DNA of 35,264 nt. Source: Anaerolineales bacterium. GTDB taxonomy: Bacteria > Chloroflexota > Anaerolineae > 4572-78 > J111. The notes below the pieces were generated by a model. It saw only the letters and a program-made list of their open reading frames with translations. It ran no database searches and was not told the DNA's origin. Position numbers and translations under genes: made by a program. The DNA lies in the NCBI GenBank assembly GCA_012032575.1, contig JAAUSP010000008.1, positions 1-35,264 on the forward strand. The letters run 5' to 3'. Of this stretch, positions 1 through 8,218 are shown piece after piece; within the stretch, counting starts at the first letter, position 1; every line of letters starts with the position of its first letter.

Positions 1-1
1 T

Positions 2-877
2 TTGAAATTAAGCCGCATCCTTTACGAACAGACGCTCAAGGCTGAACAGTATCCTGTATCCCTCTGGGGGTACGGCGGCGAAACGTATCGTGGCTATTAT
101 TGGAAACAGGAGTTTTTAAACGCTGGTAAAACCTCCAAGGTTGATTACGATAGTCTTTTGGCTTATCGTATTATCGCTACTGATTATCCTATTCTAGCCG
201 GATATACGACTTGGCTAAAAACTACCCGCGAGCAGCTCAAAACTCGACTCATGGCTGTTGGGGAACAGCAGACTGACTGGCCGAATACGGTCAAATTGGA
301 TGTAATTAGTAAGTTCTTAGAGATTAACTCAAGTGGGGCAACTATATCGGCGGTAATGGGTGCGCAAAGGATTATTACTCCTTTGGATTTTAAAGAGGGT
401 TTAAATTGCGGCTTGTCGGTAAATTATAAGTGGCGTACCCAGGGCCGTTTGTTTAGATTAATACTGGAACGGCTTAATCGTCCCTTGGCCGATATGGAAA
501 CCGCCGATGGTGGTCCAGCCGCTCCTCTACGCCTAACTAATGTCCATAAATTTGCCCCTTATTGGTTGAACATGGGCGAAAAATTGCTCTGGGGGGTCAG
601 CCGTAAAATTGCGGGCCGAAGTTTGTGGCGGAAGCGAGACGCCGGGCCGATGGGCACAGCCTATCCACTGAACCGTTGGCTTCGAGAAACCCTGGCCGGG
701 CTTGAAGATGAAAATTGGCTTATTCCAGCAAAAATGTATTCAGCCGCCCTGTATGACCCGGAACGTTTGCAAACGCTTCTGACCCAGGCGCAGTCGGACA
801 ATTTTCGTTACGAGGGCTTGTTAAGCCGGATTTTGACCATTGAAATGGCTCTACGCCGCGTTGGAACATCTTTATGA
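2..877 (+). CDS. Asparagine-synthase-like protein, C-terminal part (5' end outside window)
   Basis: The open frame enters from the left edge, so the N-terminus (glutaminase half, if any, and the SGGxDS pyrophosphate loop) is missing. The visible 291 residues resemble the second half of the Asn_synthase domain. An early glycine-rich segment LWGYGGETYRGYY corresponds to the GGDE-FxGY stretch of that family, followed by a helical region and a Trp/Arg/Lys-rich tail. In exopolysaccharide clusters such proteins are thought to amidate sugars or amino-sugar carboxylates, but the substrate here is unknown. The stop codon overlaps the start of the next gene (ATGA), so the two are translationally coupled, which supports a shared role in polymer synthesis. 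Family call is by motif and context only. Confidence 0.6.
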   Translation: MKLSRILYEQTLKAEQYPVSLWGYGGETYRGYYWKQEFLNAGKTSKVDYDSLLAYRIIATDYPILAGYTTWLKTTREQLKTRLMAVGEQQTDWPNTVKLDVISKFLEINSSGATISAVMGAQRIITPLDFKEGLNCGLSVNYKWRTQGRLFRLILERLNRPLADMETADGGPAAPLRLTNVHKFAPYWLNMGEKLLWGVSRKIAGRSLWRKRDAGPMGTAYPLNRWLRETLAGLEDENWLIPAKMYSAALYDPERLQTLLTQAQSDNFRYEGLLSRILTIEMALRRVGTSL

Positions 878-1865
878 GCGCAAACAAATCTACCAAACGT
901 TGGCTCTTTATCGCTTGGGCCCCTTACAGCCGCCGAAGCGAAACTTTTGCCCAAGCCTTTGGCGCGGTCGTCTATCTCATTCATTACCTGAAATTTCAGA
1001 CGCCGCTTTACGCACCGTTGAAATATATTTTGCAGAGTGGGCGCACCTGGTTGGTGTTATGGAGGGAACGGCCCACCGTCGTGTTTGTGCAAAATCCACC
1101 ATTTGTCGCCGGTTTGGTGGTGCATCTGTATTGCCGTCTGACTGGCAGCCAATATGTACTGGATCATCATACGGCTGCGTTTGCCTCGACCTGGAAATGG
1201 GCTAAGCCTATTCAACAATTTTTAGCCCGGCGTGCGGCAGTTAATATTGTCACCAATCTTCATTGGGCCGAAATTATTCAGTCGTGGCAAGCCCTTCCTT
1301 TGGTTATGAAGGATCCCTTTGTCCCATTGCCAGAATGTGAGCCGTTAGAGGTCGAGCCAAACTTTTTTAACCTTATCGTCATCAATACCTTTGCGCCTGA
1401 TGAACCGCTCGATGCGGTGTTGACTGCTGCCGCACAATTACCTTCGGTTAAGTTTATATTACCGGTAATACCAAGCGCAAGCCAGCCACTTTCTTTGCCA
1501 ATTTGCCAGCTAATGTTGTTTTTACCGGCTTTTTGCCAGACAACCAATACCTGGGTCTCTTCCGGGCAGTAGATGCAGCTCTGGCCTTAACCACACGCAA
1601 CTATACTCTTCAGCGTGGCGGCTGTGAGGCAGTTTCACTCGGCAAACCCTTATTAACCTCTGATTGGCCCTTCCTCCGCGAATTTTTCGCCAGGGGTACT
1701 GTTTATGTCACCAATACCCCCGACGGTATTCGGGAGGGTATTACCGCTTTACAGGCCCGGCATCGGCAATTGGGAGGGGAAATGGTGGCTTTTCGTGATG
1801 AGCGTCGTCAGGAATGGGGTGCTCAATTTGCCCAACTCCGTCAGTTTTTGCCGGGTGCAGAGTGA
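874..1865 (+). CDS. GT4-like glycosyltransferase, interrupted by a one-base frameshift
   Basis: Two overlapping frames encode one protein of about 330 residues if a single T is restored at the TTT run at 1453-1455. The reading then becomes VKFYITGNTKRK, the usual strand-loop at the start of the second Rossmann domain of GT-B enzymes. The first half has the acceptor-side domain (VVFVQNPPF, YVLDHHT). The second half has FTGFLPDNQYLGLF and the donor-site region QRGGCEAVSLGKPLLTSDW, with a Glu in the place of the EX7E-type Glu. It probably transfers a sugar from a nucleotide donor at the cytoplasmic membrane during polymer assembly. Start ATG 874 overlaps the previous stop. The indel is more likely a sequencing error than decay, because both halves are well conserved. 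Confidence 0.75.
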
Positions 1866-1881
1866 AAGGTGGATAACTAGA

Positions 1882-4304
1882 ATGAGACAACCAGATAACC
1901 AATCCGCTTTTTTGTTGAAAGTATGCTTGATGGGCCTTTTACTTTTTGCGTTGGGCTATGCCTTGAACTTGGAAATACTCGTTCTTGGCACTCAAATAGC
2001 TTGGGCCGACAATGAAGCAGTTTTTTTTTCCAATGTCACTACCCTGGCCGGGGTCAGCCAGACAGTATCCCAGTGGGGCGCAGCCTGGGCTGACTACGAT
2101 AGCGATGGGGACCAGGACCTGTATGTGGGTAACCACTTTTCTTCACCCAATCTTTATCGAAATAACGGTAACGGTACATTCAGTGACCAACTGGTCCCCG
2201 CGGGCTTAAATCCCGGCCCATACGATTGGCATGGCGCCGCCTGGGGCGATTATAACAACGATGGTCGTCCTGATTTGTATGTGGTTGCAGGTCAGGCCGT
2301 TGACGGTAGCGATTTTTATGCTAACAATGGTAACGGTACTTTTACCGAACGGACCTCTGAACTCGGTATAAAAAATAATCCCGGTCGGGGGCGTCAGCCA
2401 GCCTGGATAGATTATGACCACGATGGTGATCTGGATTTGTTTGTAGCTAATTCCAACAAAGTAGATGCGCCCTCTATTTTATTCCGCAATAATAGCAGCG
2501 GCTCTTTTACCGATGTGGCCCTACAAGCCGGGGTTGCTTTAACCACCGGCATCGAATCAATGGCCTGGGCTGACTACAATAATGATGGCTATACCGATTT
2601 TGTAATGACCCAATTGGGCAGCGCCGGGCCACTGGGGTACCGGTTATATCGAAACCAGGGCAACGGTACGTTTATCAACGCTACGGCTAGCGCTGGCCTG
2701 ACTCTAAACCATTACCCTAACTCGGCGGTATGGGGCGACTATGACAATGATGGCGACCTCGACCTGTTCTTTAGCCGGGGGTATGACTCTATACAAGACA
2801 AATTGATCTGGAATTCAAACACAATCACCGCCGTAATCTCACCGCCCTCAACCGGGCAAGAAGGCCTGGTTTTCACCACTACCAGCTCCGTCGGCACTTT
2901 TGATTTATGGAAAACCGACCGGCGACAATATTTGCCTGAAATTGCCCTGGGGCCGGCCAATCAACCTGCCGCCAGTAATCCCTTCACCCTCGATAATAGC
3001 GCTACGGTGCATCTGGGTGGATCGCCAGCGTCTAATTTGGGCGATACTACCCTGATTTGGCGTGATGATGCTGCTGCTCCCTGGAATGTGCGTTGGCAGC
3101 GGCCTGTCCAGGCCGGCTACGAACTGTTAACAGTTATCACCACCCCCGGACAATTTGTCGAAGTTTCCGGTATCGGCCTTGATATACCACCAAGCCTGAC
3201 CAATCAATATTTCAATGCCCTTTATCGAAATAACGGCGGCGTCTTTCAACGCCTCTCTAACTCCGGCCTGGAAGATCCCACGGCTAACTCCCAACACGCT
3301 CAATGGATTGACGTAGACAACGATGCTGATCTCGACCTGTATGTTGTTAACATGGGTAACACCTACAGTGGCGATGAAGCGAATCGGCTCTATCGTAATA
3401 ACGGCAATGGTACTTTTACTGACATAGCCTTGGCTTCTGGCCTGGCCGGTCCCAGCACCGGTTACGATACTTGCTCGGCCTGGGCCGATTACAACAGTGA
3501 TGGTTTCTTAGATTTATATCTGGCTAATTCCGAATGGGTCGGTCCTCTGGCCGGGCCGCACCAGCTTTTTCTGAACGGTGGCAATACCAATCATTGGCTC
3601 GAAATCAAGTTAAGCGGTGTAACCAGTAATCGCCTGGGGATAGGAGCAAAAATTCAGATAAGCGCCGGGGGAATAACTCAATTTCGTGAGGTGGGGGTGG
3701 GTGCGTCAGGGGCATGCCAAAATAGTTTAGTAGCTCACTTTGGTCTCGATGATACCACTCAGGTAAATATTGTTACTGTAACTTGGCCGAGTGGTTACGT
3801 GCAAACCCTCCAAAATGTGGCTGTGGACCAGATTTTAACTGTTCAGGAAAGCCAAGCCACCCAAATGGCTGATCTCGCTTTGAGTAAAGCCCGGCTAGGG
3901 ACGGGTCAGGTGAACGCCGGAGAAATCATTACCTACACTTTGAACCTGACCAATACTGGGCCAACTTCACCGGTGACAGCGACTGTGATAGATACCTTTA
4001 ATCACTCCGCTGCTCTGGCTGCGGTCAACGTTCCTGCTGGCTGCACCTGGATGTCCGGCTCGGCGGTTGTTACCTGCACTGTCTCCGGCCTTACTAAAGG
4101 CGTTCCGGCTCAACTTCAATTGATTGTGACCACCAGCGCCAGTTATAGTGGTATTCTCACTAACAATGCTACGATTGCGCTATCCTCCCTGTGACCGACT
4201 CTGACCCGACAAACAACACCTCTAACCAGGTTGTTGTTACGGTAGTTGGGGGCAGCGGCAGTCCATCTGGGGTTTCCGTCTATTTGCCTTTAATTGTGAA
4301 GTAA
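1882..4304 (+). CDS. Secreted FG-GAP/VCBS repeat protein with ASPIC and DUF11-like domains (one-base frameshift near the 3' end)
   Basis: Start ATG 1882 is chosen because AAAGGTGG lies just upstream and the protein then opens with a signal peptide (basic start, hydrophobic LLKVCLMGLLLFALGYAL). Next come many calcium-binding FG-GAP repeats with DYNNDGxxDLY and RNNGNGTF motifs (about residues 45-230 and 440-560). A CRTAC1-type ASPIC/UnbV segment follows (GIGAKIQIS to TVTWPSG), then a DUF11-type domain (ADLALSKA...GEIITYTLNLTNTG). The frame stops at 4194, but restoring one C at 4187-4189 gives SSPVTDSDPTNNTSN, the normal end of DUF11, and continues to 4304 ending in VSVYLPLIVK. Total is about 807 residues. 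Likely a cell-surface beta-propeller adhesin or structural protein. Confidence 0.8.
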
Positions 4305-4334
4305 ACAGGCTGTAACCCGATTTAAGTTGAAAAG

Positions 4335-4362
4335 AGGAGTGTTGAAATTGCTCTACACTCCT
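4335..4362. terminator. Bidirectional terminator between convergent genes
   Basis: AGGAGTGT (4335-4342) and ACACTCCT (4355-4362) form an 8-bp stem with a 12-nt loop. It sits in the 81-bp gap between the + strand gene ending at 4304 and the - strand gene ending at 4386. There is an A-rich stretch on the left and a short TAAAATCGTTT on the right, so it could serve both directions, weakly. Confidence 0.55.
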
Positions 4363-4385
4363 GTAAAATCGTTTAATCAGTCAAA

Positions 4386-6017
4386 TCAATGTAACTCAGC
4401 CGTTCCAGTTCCAAACTCGAAAGCTCCCAGGTCAAAGCCCCCACCCTGAGGACGAATGCCGCCTTGATAATCAGTATTTATACCCTGAGTGCTTAAGTCA
4501 ACTCCGGCGTCAACTGCCGGTGAGTCGAAACGGAGCGAGTAATCGCCGGCGCTAGGATTGGTGAATTTAGCCTCCAGGAGGCTCCGTGCTTTAAGATTGT
4601 TGGTGATGGCAGCAACGGTATGGCTGTCATAGACAATATGAGAGTTGCTGATACCACTTGATTGAATGATAATATTATTTTGAACCATGTTGTCGCTGCC
4701 GTAAAGGTTCTGAAAACTGATGCCGGTTTCTTTCGGATTGATAATGGTGTTGTGCCAGACATAAATGCTATTGCCGGTGTTACTGCCGGTTGTCACCTTG
4801 ATTCCATATCCAACGTACTGGCTGTTATTCTGGCCGGGGTTGATAATAAGGTTATTGTAGATTTTATTATTACCGTTGCCCTGTACATAAATACCAGGCC
4901 CACCACCATCTTGGATTAAGTTGTTATAGATATCGCAAACACTGCCCTTGTTGTTCATAATGCCGCTTTCCTGAGATGATTTAACCTGCCAGCTATCTCG
5001 ATAAATTTTGTTGTGGTGAATAGCACAGTTTTCAACGGCTGAACCAACTTGGATGCCATCCCAACCAGTATCTTCGACTATGTTATTGTAAATTTCTACC
5101 CCTTTTACTAGAGGTGGCATAACTACCTGAGAGCCATTCTCACAAGTCACAGACTCGCCCTGGCTATAAAAGGAACTGCCAACGTAAAAACCTTCGGTGA
5201 GAGTATCATGAATGTAATTGTCATGAAAAATAGAATTATATTGAGTAAACGTTGAACGATTAATAATATCGTTGAGGTCGCCTTTAACTTGACCATCGCC
5301 ATCATAGTCATATTGATTAGTTGAGCCATCAGGACAAACAGCGTCAGTTTTGGCTAAAATACCGTCGTAATTGGCTCGGGCTACTTCAATATGGTCAACT
5401 TCAAAATTACTACTCTTGTCGGTAAGACTGACCCCAGCTGAGTAATTACCATCTATTTTGAAGCCATAAATGATGTCAAAATTCCCCGTACCGGTAATTC
5501 GGATAAATTGACTGTTGCGGGCAGAAATACCAAAGTCGGAGGTTTGATTAAAAAGTACCTGCCCACCATGATTGATGAAAGTGATCGGGTTTTCGACGGT
5601 TCCTCTGAAATTCTTTAAGGTCAACTTATTTCTGGACCCAGCCATAACACAGACAGTATCACCGGGTTTGACGGTAGAATAGTTGGTACGAGCATCCGCC
5701 ACCGAAACATTTAACTCGATTGTGTGTTGACACCTACGGATAATAAGCGGCAAGTAAATAGTTATTGAACCGGAGGCAGGCGGCGGCGGGGCAGTCGCTG
5801 TGTCGGTTAAAGAAACTGGTTCTGTAGAAGTGTAGTTTGCTGAGGCCTGGATTACCCCTTCTGTTGTGGTTTGGAGGGTGGTAAGATTGGCTACATCTGT
5901 GATGTAAACGCTTGTGTTGAGCGGAATAGAAGTCGTTTCAGCGGCCCCAATGAGTCGCAATGACAAAACTGGCAGTAAAAATATTTGAAAGAGTTGGATT
6001 TTAAGTGATAATCTCAT
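4386..6017 (-). CDS. Secreted right-handed parallel beta-helix repeat protein
   Basis: The 543-residue protein starts with a signal peptide (MRLSLKIQLFQIFLLPVLSLRLIGAAE). A Thr/Ser/Pro-rich linker follows, containing GSITIYLPLIIRR at about residues 82-94. The rest is a parallel beta-helix of the PbH1/NosD/polysaccharide-lyase type, with many turns of the form IYNNxIxDxGxxGIxV. An acidic loop DYDGDGQVKGDLND (about residues 240-255) resembles a calcium site. The C-terminus (AVDAGVDLSTQGINTDYQGGIRPQGGGFDLGAFEF) is the standard closing segment of choice-of-anchor beta-helix proteins. It probably binds or cleaves polysaccharide outside the cell; I see no specific catalytic triad. AAGGA lies about 10 nt before the ATG. 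Expression is probably controlled by the leader at 6052-6335. Confidence 0.8.
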   Translation of the reverse strand: MRLSLKIQLFQIFLLPVLSLRLIGAAETTSIPLNTSVYITDVANLTTLQTTTEGVIQASANYTSTEPVSLTDTATAPPPPASGSITIYLPLIIRRCQHTIELNVSVADARTNYSTVKPGDTVCVMAGSRNKLTLKNFRGTVENPITFINHGGQVLFNQTSDFGISARNSQFIRITGTGNFDIIYGFKIDGNYSAGVSLTDKSSNFEVDHIEVARANYDGILAKTDAVCPDGSTNQYDYDGDGQVKGDLNDIINRSTFTQYNSIFHDNYIHDTLTEGFYVGSSFYSQGESVTCENGSQVVMPPLVKGVEIYNNIVEDTGWDGIQVGSAVENCAIHHNKIYRDSWQVKSSQESGIMNNKGSVCDIYNNLIQDGGGPGIYVQGNGNNKIYNNLIINPGQNNSQYVGYGIKVTTGSNTGNSIYVWHNTIINPKETGISFQNLYGSDNMVQNNIIIQSSGISNSHIVYDSHTVAAITNNLKARSLLEAKFTNPSAGDYSLRFDSPAVDAGVDLSTQGINTDYQGGIRPQGGGFDLGAFEFGTGTAELH

Positions 6018-6051
6018 GATCTGATCCTTACACGGTTAGAATTTTTAAAAT

Positions 6052-6139
6052 AAAAAAAGCCGACTTTTCACCCGGAGTGAAAATTCGGCCTCGCTATTTG
6101 CATCAACACGTTTTGTTGTGAGGGGTATTTAGCTTTGCC
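6052..6139 (-). ncRNA. Leader element 2: candidate structured RNA ending in an intrinsic terminator
   Basis: Read on the - strand, the element starts GGCAAAGCTAAATACCCC, has a hairpin CAACA/TGTTG (6104-6118) and then CAAATAGCGAGGCC. It ends in a strong hairpin (GCCGA-TTTTCAC / GTGAAAA-TCGGC, 6059-6089) followed by a seven-T run (6052-6058). Flanking GCTA and TAGC can close the core hairpin. The layout of aptamer-like core plus terminator, 35 nt before the start codon of the beta-helix gene, is that of a transcription-terminating riboswitch. It resembles leader element 1 in the core but not in the terminator sequence. I do not recognise a known riboswitch class. Confidence 0.55.
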
Positions 6140-6242
6140 TTTTTTATGTTATATCTAGTTATATGGAGCAGGATGGCGTAAGATGGAAAAGAGTATTCTT
6201 TAATTAACCGTGGGCTGACCTCCATTTTGTCTAAAATTATTC

Positions 6243-6335
6243 AAAAAAAAGGCCGGTTTACCCATAAAAGATAGTAAACCGGGCCTCACTATTTACTCCC
6301 ACACTCTGGTGGGGATGGAGTAGTTAGTTTTACCC
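6243..6335 (-). ncRNA. Leader element 1: candidate structured RNA ending in an intrinsic terminator
   Basis: On the - strand the core reads GGGTAAAACTAACTACTCC, then a hairpin CCCAC/GTGGG (plus-strand 6298-6313), then AGTAAATAGTGAGGCC. It runs straight into a terminator with an 11-bp stem (GGCCGGTTTAC, 6251-6261, pairing with 6274-6285, one bulged base) and an eight-T run (6243-6250). The core blocks AAArCTAAnTACyCC and AAATAGyGAGGCC are shared with element 2, while stems and loops differ. That is the pattern expected of two copies of one RNA under structural selection. A promoter lies just upstream. Confidence 0.55.
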
Positions 6336-6357
6336 TAAAGAGTATTTGATTTATTGT

Positions 6358-6386
6358 ACTATATCATAAAATTGATATAAGAACAA
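6358..6386 (-). promoter_or_regulatory. Sigma70-type promoter for the leader and beta-helix gene
   Basis: On the - strand TTGTTC (6381-6386) and TATAGT (6358-6363) are separated by exactly 17 bp. Transcription would start near 6351, about 15 nt before the first leader element, giving a leader of about 330 nt. A palindrome ATATCA-6-TGATAT (6361-6378) overlaps the spacer and could be an operator. Confidence 0.5.
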
Positions 6387-6402
6387 GGTCTAAAAATAGC
6401 TT

Positions 6403-6432
6403 TTGAGTACTAATTGAGTCAACTGGTATAAC
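6403..6432 (+). promoter_or_regulatory. Sigma70-type promoter for the GHL10-like gene
   Basis: TTGAGT (6403-6408), an 18-bp spacer and TATAAC (6427-6432) place the start of transcription near 6439. This is downstream of the earliest possible start codon (TTG 6437) and argues for a start at 6470 or 6485. It is divergent from the - strand promoter at 6358-6386. Confidence 0.4.
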
Positions 6433-6469
6433 TGCTTTGAGACCGGTTGCCGGTAGGAGAATTCGGCCC

Positions 6470-8218
6470 TTGTTTTCTTTAAGAATGCATCTGCTTGTAG
6501 GTTTGAACCTTTTGGGATTGGTCTTCGGCTGTATAGCTTGCCAGGTGGACACTCGACCCACCGTTGGAGGTACGCTGCCGGTCGGCTTTCAAGCCAGTTC
6601 ATCGGCTGTGGCCGCTCAGCCAGAAATGCGGGCGGTCTGGATTCAAAGCTGGTCAATCGCCAGCCGGGAAAGAGCCGAGGCTACACTGAAACGGGCTGAA
6701 GCGGGCCATTTTAATGCTGTTTTTGTAAATGTCTTTGTTTATGGCCAGGCTTTGTATGAGAGTCACTTACTCAAAAAATATGATCGGGTAGAGCCTGGCT
6801 TCGATCCACTCGCTTATTTGATCGAAGCCGGGCAGCAACACCAGATTGCTGTACATGCTTGGTTGGTGGCTGGCCCGGTGGGTGGTCTCAATGGCCCAAT
6901 TCTTTCCCAGCATCCTGATTGGGCGATGATGAGCTTGGATGGAGAAAGGCTAAATTGGCTTAACTACAACCGGCCTGACGTTAGGAATTTTATAGCCGAG
7001 GTTGCCGAGGAAATTGTTGCAAATTACCAAGTAGCCGGGATTCATTTTGACTATACTCGTTATCCCCATCCCGGCTGGAAGTGGGGTTTTGACTCTTACA
7101 GCACCGTCCTTTTTGCCCAGGAGTACAAGTTTGACCCAAATCTACTGCGTTACGCCGACTTACCAGCCTATGGCAGTTTTAGAGGCAATCCCCTGACCAA
7201 TGCCACTACTGCTCAAGTGTTGGCCGTGTTTGACGATGGTCAACCGGCTGTGTTACTTAATCATTATGGGGATGGTGAAGTTATTCTCTTCAACTGGAAG
7301 GCAGATGAACGAACTATTGCCGCTGGCAGTGAGATAATGCGCCGCAGTTTAAATCGGTTTCTTGACCCAACCGGAACTGTTTACTTGTTGCGTTCTGAAA
7401 CCAATGCTGAACGGTACGGCTATACCGATTTTGAAAAAGTAGCTACCTGGTTGAAAGAATTAGGGTGGCCGCCTACATCAGTCTTCGAGACCGAAATAAA
7501 CGGCTTGCCCGAAAACGGAGTGTTAGTGCTACCCAGTGTTTATCTGATCGAAGCTCAGACAAGCACCGCTCTGGCCGATTTTGTTCGAAGTGGTGGCGAC
7601 GTTATCTTGATTGATGGCCCCACCCCCTCAATCAAAGACGAGAGGCTCCAGGCTATTATTGGAGTGCGAGCACAGGGCCAATATATCAATCGAACCGGCC
7701 TGTTGATCCCGGTAGGGCAACATCCTTTGATTCCCGTGACCGAGCACCTGTTAGAATTTGATGATTATGTGGAGATGGGAGTGAAATGGAAAAGCTTTCG
7801 CAAACAGGGCATTAATCGTTTACTTGAGGAAGTTCACCACCGGGTTAAGCAAAAGTCGCCCAGCACGCTAGTGTCTATTACCGTTACTGGGAGTCAAGAA
7901 ATTCTGGCCGAAAAACATTTTTTGGAGTGGTCGGCCTGGCTGGAAGGGGGCTATGTTGATTTAATTATCCCCCGCCTGTACGTCAAACAGGGCGAGTCGC
8001 TTGCCCCAGCTTTGGCTCTATGGCAACCAGTGATTGATCGGTCGGGGCGAGTAATGATTGGGTTGAACGTATTTGTGAGTGAAGATAGCCAAGAGGCAAA
8101 AACACTAGGTCAACTACAGACCGAACTTGACCTAGCTCGTGCTGCCGGTTCGCGAGGAGTTATCTTTTTTAACTTGAATGGTATTACCGATGAGTTTTTA
8201 ACTAATTTAAATTGGTAA
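6470..8218 (+). CDS. GHL10-like glycoside hydrolase (DUF187 family) with inserted GATase-like domain, exported
   Basis: The start is taken as TTG 6470, which follows TAGGAGA by 9 nt; ATG 6485 is the alternative. The N-terminus has a hydrophobic segment ending LVFGCIACQ, so it is probably a lipoprotein, although the lipobox is not canonical. A TIM-barrel typical of GHL10 follows: RAVWIQSW, FNAVFVNVF, IAVHAWLVAGPV, AGIHFDYTRYPHPG. The barrel is split by about 200 residues (VLAVFDDGQPAVLL to GQYINRTGLLIPVG) that resemble a ThuA/GATase1 or DUF4350 fold. It resumes with LIIPRLYVKQ and VMIGLNVFVS. Members of the family are presumed to act on cell-wall or exopolysaccharide glycans; the substrate is unknown. 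Length is 582 residues. Confidence 0.75.
   Translation: MFSLRMHLLVGLNLLGLVFGCIACQVDTRPTVGGTLPVGFQASSSAVAAQPEMRAVWIQSWSIASRERAEATLKRAEAGHFNAVFVNVFVYGQALYESHLLKKYDRVEPGFDPLAYLIEAGQQHQIAVHAWLVAGPVGGLNGPILSQHPDWAMMSLDGERLNWLNYNRPDVRNFIAEVAEEIVANYQVAGIHFDYTRYPHPGWKWGFDSYSTVLFAQEYKFDPNLLRYADLPAYGSFRGNPLTNATTAQVLAVFDDGQPAVLLNHYGDGEVILFNWKADERTIAAGSEIMRRSLNRFLDPTGTVYLLRSETNAERYGYTDFEKVATWLKELGWPPTSVFETEINGLPENGVLVLPSVYLIEAQTSTALADFVRSGGDVILIDGPTPSIKDERLQAIIGVRAQGQYINRTGLLIPVGQHPLIPVTEHLLEFDDYVEMGVKWKSFRKQGINRLLEEVHHRVKQKSPSTLVSITVTGSQEILAEKHFLEWSAWLEGGYVDLIIPRLYVKQGESLAPALALWQPVIDRSGRVMIGLNVFVSEDSQEAKTLGQLQTELDLARAAGSRGVIFFNLNGITDEFLTNLNW

Noticed and set aside
6052..6335. Leader elements as c-di-GMP-I (GEMM) riboswitches
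   Set aside because: GGCAAAGC at the start of element 2 is reminiscent, but the GAAA tetraloop stem, the GACGCAAAGC joint and the third stem of GEMM are absent in both copies.
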